The translations under genes were made by a program, and so were the position numbers. Positions 57,940 to 64,000 of a DNA stretch of 64,000 nucleotides are shown here, piece by piece. The stretch is taken from assembly GCA_017554145.1 (NCBI GenBank), contig JAFZIZ010000006.1, positions 1 through 64,000 of the forward strand, read 5' to 3'. The notes under the pieces were generated by a model. That model had not been told where the DNA came from. It saw only the letters and a program-made list of their open reading frames with translations, and ran no database searches. Numbering within the stretch: position 1 is the stretch's first letter; the number at the start of each line of letters is the position of its first letter. The DNA is from Prevotella sp. (GTDB lineage: Bacteria > Bacteroidota > Bacteroidia > Bacteroidales > Bacteroidaceae).

Positions 57940-60078
57940 ATGGCATACTTTGCGCAATATTTTCCGATTACGAATCCGACGTTGATATTCTTCGTCGTAT
58001 TATTAATCATTTTGTTTGCCCCGATTATCATGGGTAAACTGCGCATCCCGCATATCATCGGAATGGTGTTGGCAGGTATGCTGATTGGTAAATATGGACT
58101 GAATATCTTAGAGCGTGACTCCTCCTTTGAACTATTCGGAAAGGTAGGTCTGCTCTATATCATGTTCCTTGCGGGTCTGGAGATGGACTTAGAGAGTGTG
58201 AAAAAGAATTCCAAGAGATTTCTGATCTTCGGATTGCTCACCTGTTTGGTACCACTCTTCATGACGTATTTCATGGCCATCTGGTTACTGAACTATTCTT
58301 CTCAAGCATCCTTCCTATTAGGTTGCATCATGGCCTCAAACACCTTGATCGCTTATCCTATCATTGGACGTTACGGACTCCAGCGTAATTCAAGTGTCAT
58401 GTTGAGTGTTGGGTCATCTATGATTTCCCTTTTCCTGGCTCTATTGATGCTGGCAGCACTTGCAGCCTCCTACGGAGAAGATGCAGGTTTTGGCTTCTGG
58501 ATATTATTCCTCTTAAAATTTACAGCATTCTGTTGTGTTAGTATTTGGCTGATACCTAAACTCGCCCGTTATTTCCTACGCCGCTATTCCGACTCTGTGA
58601 TGCAGTTTATCTTTGTGCTTGCCATCATGTTCCTCAGTGCAGCAGCATCTGAGGCAGTAGGCGTGGAAGGTATCGTAGGTGCATTCACCTCAGGATTGAT
58701 TCTCAACCGTTACATTCCCCATGTGTCTCCATTGATGAACCGCATCGAGTTTATCGGTAATGCACTCTTTATCCCCTATTTCCTGATTGGTGTAGGTATG
58801 CTCATCAACGTAGGCTCTCTCTTCACCGGTCTGCATATGTTGTGGATCGTACTACTTATCGCATTCTTCGGTACTTTCGGAAAAGCTGTAGCTGCCTACT
58901 TGTCGAGTCTGTTGTTCCGTTTACCTCAGTCAGCCGGTAATATGATGTTCGGACTGACCAGTGCCCATGCTGCCGGTGCTATTGCGATGGTAATGGTAGG
59001 TATGCAATTAGAAGTTAGCCCTGGAGTCTTTTTAGTCAATGACGAGATACTGAATGGTGTTGTTATCATGATTCTTGTCACCTGCGTTATCAGTACTATG
59101 ATGACAGAACATGCAGCCCAACAGATTATCCTACAGAAGAAAACCCATCTGAAGACGGATGATTCCCAACGAGACGATGAGAAGATTCTCCTCTGCGTAA
59201 AATATCCCGAGATTGCTCCTCAGTTATTGGAACTTGCCATCATGGTACGTAATCAGAAGCTGAATCGTGGTATTGCAGCATTAAATGTAGTCTATGACGA
59301 TACTAACTCTGCTGTCAACCGAGAAAGTGGTTTGCGCCTGTTAGAACAACTACAGCAACAGGCAAGTGCCAGTGATGTAAAGATGCAGACACAGGTACGC
59401 CTTGCCACCAATATCGCCAATGGTATCAAACATGCCTTCCGTGAGTTCGGTGGGTCAGAGATTATCATGGGAATGCACGTTCATACTGAGGCGAATCCTA
59501 AGTTCTGGGGCGATTTCATCCAAAGTCTTTACAATGGACTAAACCGACAAATCGCATTGATTCGTTTCGTCCAACCACTGAACACCTTACGTCGTATTCA
59601 AGTGGCAGTACCTTCCCGTGCAGAATTTGAACCAGGATTCCATCGATGGTTGGAACGTCTGAGTCGTATGGCTGGTAACCTTGACTGTCGTATCGAGTTT
59701 CATGGACGTGACGAGAGTTTGGTGCTCATTCGAGAATATATCAATAACCTTCACCCTGGGGTACGTGCGGAATATACCTCTATGGCACACTGGAACGAAC
59801 TGCCTAAGTTAGCGGAAAACATCAATGAAGACCATCTCTTTGTTGTCATCACAGCACGTAAGGGTACTATCTCCTATAAGAACGCACTGGAGCGACTGCC
59901 TAACGAATTGATGCAACATTTCTCTGGCAAGAACCTCATGATTATCTTCCCTGATCAACATGGTGATGCGAAAGACAATACCATGACCTTCACGGAGGCA
60001 CAACACCAGGAGGAAAGCAGTATCTATGTTACCATTGCCCGATGGATTAATGCCCATCGGTTTCATCAACCTCATTAA
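57940..60078 (+). CDS. Cation:proton antiporter (CPA2/KefB-like) with C-terminal soluble domain
   Basis: 712 residues from ATG 57940 (the ATG at 57919 precedes the -7 box). About 12 TM helices fill residues 10-395, with LRIPHIIGMVLAGMLIGKYG (20) and VEGIVGAFTSGLILNRYIPH (20) typical of the family. GLTSAHAAGAIAMVMVGMQL follows. The C-terminal half (about 430-705) is soluble with repeated USP-like features (LLCVKYPEIAPQLLELAIMV, 20), rather than a TrkA-N/RCK domain. It exchanges Na+ or K+ for H+; ion specificity is unclear. lolD-like ATPase follows after 15 bp. Confidence 0.92.
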   Translation: MAYFAQYFPITNPTLIFFVVLLIILFAPIIMGKLRIPHIIGMVLAGMLIGKYGLNILERDSSFELFGKVGLLYIMFLAGLEMDLESVKKNSKRFLIFGLLTCLVPLFMTYFMAIWLLNYSSQASFLLGCIMASNTLIAYPIIGRYGLQRNSSVMLSVGSSMISLFLALLMLAALAASYGEDAGFGFWILFLLKFTAFCCVSIWLIPKLARYFLRRYSDSVMQFIFVLAIMFLSAAASEAVGVEGIVGAFTSGLILNRYIPHVSPLMNRIEFIGNALFIPYFLIGVGMLINVGSLFTGLHMLWIVLLIAFFGTFGKAVAAYLSSLLFRLPQSAGNMMFGLTSAHAAGAIAMVMVGMQLEVSPGVFLVNDEILNGVVIMILVTCVISTMMTEHAAQQIILQKKTHLKTDDSQRDDEKILLCVKYPEIAPQLLELAIMVRNQKLNRGIAALNVVYDDTNSAVNRESGLRLLEQLQQQASASDVKMQTQVRLATNIANGIKHAFREFGGSEIIMGMHVHTEANPKFWGDFIQSLYNGLNRQIALIRFVQPLNTLRRIQVAVPSRAEFEPGFHRWLERLSRMAGNLDCRIEFHGRDESLVLIREYINNLHPGVRAEYTSMAHWNELPKLAENINEDHLFVVITARKGTISYKNALERLPNELMQHFSGKNLMIIFPDQHGDAKDNTMTFTEAQHQEESSIYVTIARWINAHRFHQPH

Positions 60079-60093
60079 AATGCTATCTGTCCT

Positions 60094-60831
60094 ATGATAT
60101 CAATCCAAGGAATCAAAAAGAGTTTCGGCTCTCTCGAAGTATTAAAAGGCATTGACCTCCATATCGACAAAGGAGAGATTGTCAGTATCGTCGGCCCCAG
60201 TGGAGCCGGCAAGACAACCCTTCTGCAGATTATCGGCACATTAGATCGTCCTGACGCAGGATCTGTATGTATCAATGGTATTGATGTCAGTAATCTCAGC
60301 AAGAAGAAACTCTCCGATTTCCGCAACCAGCATATTGGCTTCGTTTTTCAGTTCCACCAGTTGCTGCCCGAGTTTACGGCTATTGAGAACATCATGATAC
60401 CTGCTTATATCGCAGGAGTATCACGTCATGAAGCCAAACAACGGGCTCAAGAACTGCTCAACTTCATGGGACTTGCCAATCGTGCCACTCATAAGCCCAA
60501 TGAACTGAGTGGTGGTGAGAAGCAAAGAGTGGCCGTTGCACGAGCTTTGATCAACCATCCTGCCGTTATTCTGGCAGATGAACCCAGTGGTTCACTTGAT
60601 TCGAAAAATAAAGAAGAACTACATCAATTATTCTTTGACCTGCGTGATAAATACGGTCAGACCTTCGTCATCGTTACTCATGACGAAGGTCTGGCAAGTA
60701 TCACCGATCGCACCATCAAGATGCGAGATGGATTATTAGAAGTCGGCACTCTTGGGAGTACGGGGGAAGGGGATGACATCACGGATATTCTGCATACCAG
60801 TGACGAACAGGATGAGACGCTCGAAGCCTAA
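60094..60831 (+). CDS. lolD: ABC transporter ATP-binding protein, LolD/MacB type, with 3' overlap into asnS
   Basis: 245 residues. Walker A is GPSGAGKTT (about 37-45), the signature [15 protein letters not shown] (about 141), Walker [14 protein letters not shown], and the switch His follows in VTHDEG. The LolD subfamily (lipoprotein release) is suggested by [20 protein letters not shown] (20), but MacB-type partners are possible; no permease is adjacent. The last roughly 25 residues ([20 protein letters not shown], 20) are read from the complement of asnS's 3' end, which indicates loss of an earlier stop codon. Confidence 0.87.
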   Translation: MISIQGIKKSFGSLEVLKGIDLHIDKGEIVSIVGPSGAGKTTLLQIIGTLDRPDAGSVCINGIDVSNLSKKKLSDFRNQHIGFVFQFHQLLPEFTAIENIMIPAYIAGVSRHEAKQRAQELLNFMGLANRATHKPNELSGGEKQRVAVARALINHPAVILADEPSGSLDSKNKEELHQLFFDLRDKYGQTFVIVTHDEGLASITDRTIKMRDGLLEVGTLGSTGEGDDITDILHTSDEQDETLEA

Positions 60832-62175
60832 TCCGAAACCTGCATGCGGACAGGTACCCCAACGACGGGTATCGATATACCACCACAGATGGGTCTGATC
60901 CATCTCGCGGCGCTCTATCTCACTCATCAACTTATCGTAACTCTCCTCACGAACAGAACCACCGATAATCTCACCAATCTGTGGGAACAACACATCCGTT
61001 CCCTGCATCGTAGGACCAGGAGCCACAGCACCTTTATAACCTACTGAACCACCATTAGCAGTATCTTGATTCTGTTTCATATAGAATGACTTGAATGCAC
61101 GAGGATAGTCTGTCATGATAACAGGCTTCTTGAAGTGTTCCTCAACGAGGTAGCGCTCATGCTCGGAAGCAAGGTCATCACCCCAGTTGCATGGGAATTC
61201 AAACTTCTTACCGTTCTTAATAGCCTCCTGCAGGATATTGATACCCTCTGTATAAGGCAGACGGACAAAGGTCTCTTTCAAGACACCCTCCAAACGCTGA
61301 ATAAGCGTCTTGTCAATCATCTGGTTGAGGAAGGCAATATCATCCTTACAGTTGTCAAGTGCCCACTTCACACAGTATTTGATGAAGTCTTCTTCCAAGT
61401 CCATCAGTTCTTCCTGATCAAGGAAAGCAACCTCTGGTTCTACCATCCAGAACTCTGCCAAGTGGCGAGGAGTATTACTATTCTCTGCACGGAACGTAGG
61501 ACCGAAGGTATAGATGGCACCCAGTGCGGTAGCACCCAGCTCGCCCTCCAACTGTCCCGATACCGTCAGCGAAGTCTGCTCACCGAAGAAGTCATCATCG
61601 TAGATAATCTTGCCGTTCTCATCCTTCTTCAGGTCGTAGAGGTTCTTGGTAGTCACTTGGAACATGTTTCCTGCTCCCTCACAGTCTGATGCAGTTATCA
61701 GCGGGGTATGGAAATAGAAGAATCCATGCTCATGGAAATAGGTGTGGATAGCCATAGCCATATTATGGCGGATACGCATTACGGCACCAAAGGTATTGGT
61801 ACGCAGACGCATGTGAGCATTCTTACGCATCACCTCAAACGACTGTCCTTTCTTCTGCATAGGATAAGTATTGTCGCAGAGACCATAGAGTTCCAGACTT
61901 GTTGCCTGTATCTCACTGCTCTGTCCTGCGCCCTGACTCTCTACAAGTGTACCAATGGCACAGATACAAGAGCCTGTAGTAATATCCTTCAATAGTTGCT
62001 CATCGAACTTCGTCGGGTCAACAACCACCTGAACATTCTTGATAGTGGAGCCATCGTTCAGAGCGATGAAGTCTACTGCCTTTGAACTACGATGCGTACG
62101 CACCCAGCCCTTCACGCAGACCTCTTTTCCATAGTCCGTACTTTTCAGTACGTCAATGATCTTTATTCTCTTCAT
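60736..62175 (-). CDS. asnS: Asparaginyl-tRNA synthetase
   Basis: 479 residues, the usual size. The N-terminal OB domain ([20 protein letters not shown], 20) is followed by the class II core: motif 1 near [15 protein letters not shown], motif 2 [20 protein letters not shown] (20), motif 3 [15 protein letters not shown]. The C-terminus ends [15 protein letters not shown]. The final 96 bp overlap the convergent ABC ATPase gene. It lies 31 bp downstream of the pseudouridine synthase gene in a gap of CCTTTTTACC-like repeats. Confidence 0.97.
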   Translation of the reverse strand: MKRIKIIDVLKSTDYGKEVCVKGWVRTHRSSKAVDFIALNDGSTIKNVQVVVDPTKFDEQLLKDITTGSCICAIGTLVESQGAGQSSEIQATSLELYGLCDNTYPMQKKGQSFEVMRKNAHMRLRTNTFGAVMRIRHNMAMAIHTYFHEHGFFYFHTPLITASDCEGAGNMFQVTTKNLYDLKKDENGKIIYDDDFFGEQTSLTVSGQLEGELGATALGAIYTFGPTFRAENSNTPRHLAEFWMVEPEVAFLDQEELMDLEEDFIKYCVKWALDNCKDDIAFLNQMIDKTLIQRLEGVLKETFVRLPYTEGINILQEAIKNGKKFEFPCNWGDDLASEHERYLVEEHFKKPVIMTDYPRAFKSFYMKQNQDTANGGSVGYKGAVAPGPTMQGTDVLFPQIGEIIGGSVREESYDKLMSEIERREMDQTHLWWYIDTRRWGTCPHAGFGLGFERLILFVTGMQNIRDVIPFPRTPKSADF

Positions 62176-62206
62176 TTACTTATTTTACCTTTTTACCCTT
62201 TTACCT

Positions 62207-63601
62207 TTACTCGTAAGCACCCATACGCAAGCGATCCACTTCCTCTTCTGTGAGGTAACGCCAGTCACCACGACGCAGATTCTTCTTCGTCAGACCGGCA
62301 AACTGCACACGGTCAAGTTTGGTTACACGATAGCCCAGACTCTCGAAGATACGACGTACAATACGGTTCTTACCTGAATGTATCTCAATACCTACCTGTT
62401 TCTTATCTATAGGGTCAGCATACTGGATATCATCAGCCTTAATCTCACCATCGTCAAGCGTGATACCCTCTGCAATCTGCTGCATATCATGAGCAGTCAC
62501 ATTCTTGTCGAGGAAGACATGATAGATCTTCTTCTTCAGGAACTTCGGATGTGTCAGTTTCGAAGCGAGGTCACCATCATTGGTGAGCAGAAGCACACCC
62601 GTGGTGTTACGGTCGAGACGACCTACAGGATAGATACGCTCTGGGAAAGCACCCTTCACAAGATCCATCACTGTCTTACGCTGCTGAGGATCATCACTGG
62701 TTGTCACATAGTCTTTCGGCTTGTTCAACAACACATACAGTTTCTTCTCTGGAGTTACAGGAGTGTCGTGGAACTTCACTTCATCTGTGCGAAGAACCTT
62801 TGTACCGAGTTCAGTAACGACCTCGCCATTCACTGTTACTACACCTGCCTGGATGAACTCATCGGCCTCACGACGGCTACATACGCCGGCATTGGCAAGG
62901 AACTTATTCAGACGAATGGGCTCGTTGGGATCGTAGTTCTCCTCCTTATACTCGATACGTTTCTTGAAACTATACTTTGCATTGGGATCATAGTCGGCAG
63001 TATGCTGACGATAACCACCACGTTGCTGACCATAACCGCCACGCTGTTGATAGCCACCACGAGGCTGACCATAACCGCCACGAGGCTGGAAACCGCCTTG
63101 TTGACGTGGCTGACCATAACCACCACGAGGCTGATAACCGCCCTGTTGACGTGGTTGATAGCCACCGCGAGGCTGATAGCCGCCTTGTTGACGTGGTTGA
63201 TAACCACCCTGTTCACCTTCTGCTTGTTGATTGTAACGAGGACGATACCCTCCCTGTTGGTAATTACCACGGGGTTGATAACCTCCTTGCTGACGAGGAC
63301 GATAGCCGCCCTCACCATTATTGGGATTGAAACGGGGACGATAGCCACCCTGACGCTGAGGGGCACTGCTCTGCAAGCCTGCACCAAAGCCCTCAGGACG
63401 GAAACCGCCTTCTTCCTGATTCTGATTACGATTGTAGCCACCCTGATTATAACGTACCGGTTGATGGATACGTGGACGTGGTGAACGTCCTGGTTTGTAG
63501 CCTTGATAACCACTTGTCTGACTGGCACTGCCCTCACGGCTTGACGTGTTCTGTTGCTCGGCAGACTGTTCCTCTGTTCTCTTTTCGTTCTCTAATTCCA
63601 T
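62207..63601 (-). CDS. RluB/RsuA-type pseudouridine synthase with long R/G/Q-rich tail
   Basis: 464 residues. Residues about 33-197 are a low-complexity, Arg/Gly/Gln/Tyr-rich tract built of units such as RQQGGYQPRGGY, likely disordered and RNA-binding. The S4 domain (about 229-275: IRLNKFLANAGVCSRREADE, 20) and the synthase domain follow, with catalytic GRLDRNTTG (Asp about 330) and GKNRIVRRIFESLGYRV. It should modify 23S or 16S rRNA in the cytoplasm. The tail is unusual for the enzyme but occurs in other Bacteroidales homologues. The order purB - this gene - asnS is co-directional. Confidence 0.92.
   Translation of the reverse strand: MELENEKRTEEQSAEQQNTSSREGSASQTSGYQGYKPGRSPRPRIHQPVRYNQGGYNRNQNQEEGGFRPEGFGAGLQSSAPQRQGGYRPRFNPNNGEGGYRPRQQGGYQPRGNYQQGGYRPRYNQQAEGEQGGYQPRQQGGYQPRGGYQPRQQGGYQPRGGYGQPRQQGGFQPRGGYGQPRGGYQQRGGYGQQRGGYRQHTADYDPNAKYSFKKRIEYKEENYDPNEPIRLNKFLANAGVCSRREADEFIQAGVVTVNGEVVTELGTKVLRTDEVKFHDTPVTPEKKLYVLLNKPKDYVTTSDDPQQRKTVMDLVKGAFPERIYPVGRLDRNTTGVLLLTNDGDLASKLTHPKFLKKKIYHVFLDKNVTAHDMQQIAEGITLDDGEIKADDIQYADPIDKKQVGIEIHSGKNRIVRRIFESLGYRVTKLDRVQFAGLTKKNLRRGDWRYLTEEEVDRLRMGAYE
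62980..63360 (-). repeat. DNA coding for the R/G/Q-rich repeats
   Basis: Repeated CCACGAGGCTGATA and CCGCCTTGTTGACGTGG words on the plus strand; the GGY(Q)PR units on the minus strand read from these. It is a likely slippage or recombination site. Confidence 0.8.
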
Positions 63602-63668
63602 AATTCTTTTTGTTGATTTTTTTAGCTCGGAAACCTCCCGGCCCCCGCTTGTGTTGTAAAATAAATAA

Positions 63669-64000
63669 TTAAATACCTGTATAATTCATAGGCGTAATTG
63701 CCATCAATTCTTCTTTTACCTCTGCACTGACATCGAGTCCCTGAATAAACTCGTGAATCAGTTCGGGAGTCATCTTCTGATTAGTACGTGTCAAAGCCTT
63801 CAGTGCCTCATAAGGATGCGGATAGGCTTCACGACGCAGGATGGTCTGGATAGCCTCAGCAACCACTGCCCACGTATTGTCAAGGTCTTCCTGTAACTTC
63901 TCCTCGTTGAGGATCAGCTTGCGCAATCCTTTCAATGTGCTCTGGATAGCAATCAAGGTATGTCCCATTGGAACACCTACATTGCGCAGAACGGTTGAGT
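63669..64000 (-). CDS. purB: Adenylosuccinate lyase, C-terminal part (5' end beyond the window)
   Basis: The open frame enters from the right edge and ends at 63669; at least 110 residues are visible. STVLRNVGVPMGHTLIAIQS (20) matches the conserved PurB region after the catalytic segment, and KGLRKLILNEEKLQEDLDNT (20) continues the helix bundle. PurB acts twice in purine synthesis. The ATG at 63968 inside the frame is not the true start. A 67-bp gap with ACCTCCCGGCCCCCGC separates it from the pseudouridine synthase gene. Confidence 0.93.
   Translation of the reverse strand, partial: STVLRNVGVPMGHTLIAIQSTLKGLRKLILNEEKLQEDLDNTWAVVAEAIQTILRREAYPHPYEALKALTRTNQKMTPELIHEFIQGLDVSAEVKEELMAITPMNYTGI

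Overview
The window looks like a chromosomal segment of a Prevotella-type Bacteroidales. The evidence is the gene content (522-residue-class integrase, SusC-like barrel, C_GCAxxG_C_C protein, DUF1460 amidase, C-terminally extended MetRS), the near absence of Shine-Dalgarno sites, and many promoters of the Bacteroidetes form TTTG-N19-21-TAnnTTTG placed a few to about 45 bases before start codons. Intergenic spaces are short and often built of simple repeats.

Layout. 1-7155 (minus) holds an AcrA/AcrB-like efflux pair followed by a large secreted Ig/OB-fold protein cut by the window edge. 7156-9217 is nadB with its terminator, divergent from dacB (PBP4). 10442-14749 (minus) is an outer-membrane barrel with a LytS/LytTR two-component pair. 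14917-17292 holds mutY-purN-YraN and convergent ndk. 17561-20966 (plus) is a glycan module: flippase and two glycosyltransferases. 20958-30243 (minus) is one tightly coupled run from yicC through gmk and nadD to a phosphoethanolamine-transferase-like enzyme, two acyltransferases, a HAD phosphatase and two paralogous membrane proteins. 30384-37315 contains a repeat protein, VanW, metG, an ornithine-cyclodeaminase-like protein, LicD and a DUF1460 amidase. 37389-41512 (minus) is etfB-etfA-acyl-CoA dehydrogenase-C_GCAxxG_C_C. 41731-48506 (plus) is a GH3 enzyme, parC, a DUF3316-like barrel and an S41 lipoprotein peptidase. Two tRNA genes (Leu-TAG, Val-GAC) follow.

The tRNA-Val 3' end is the integration site of an 8.1-kb mobile element, bounded by 21-bp direct repeats at 48697-48717 and 56771-56791. 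It carries a tyrosine integrase, an excisionase-like HTH protein, a candidate replication protein next to iterons and an AT-rich tract, a terminase-small-subunit-like protein, a Cys-rich miniprotein ending in a beta-clamp-like motif, a serine recombinase and twin 40-residue membrane proteins. All annotated CDSs point the same way and there are no conjugation genes. The layout resembles a phage satellite (PICI-like) or a small mobilizable island. Integrase arm-type repeats (TTTTGATGAAC, two on the left and three on the right) lie just inside both ends. The element also has two untranslated transcription units with promoters and intrinsic terminators. One is a roughly 67-nt minus-strand RNA that is antisense to the start of a 27-codon hydrophobic ORF. 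It also matches, over 17 nt, the leader of the serine-recombinase mRNA. I consider this the best candidate for an undescribed system.

Right of the element are asd, a CPA2-type antiporter, a LolD-like ATPase that runs 96 bp into the convergent asnS gene, an RluB-type pseudouridine synthase with a long Arg/Gly/Gln-rich N-terminal tail, and the 3' end of purB. All assignments rest on reading the sequence; no database search was run.
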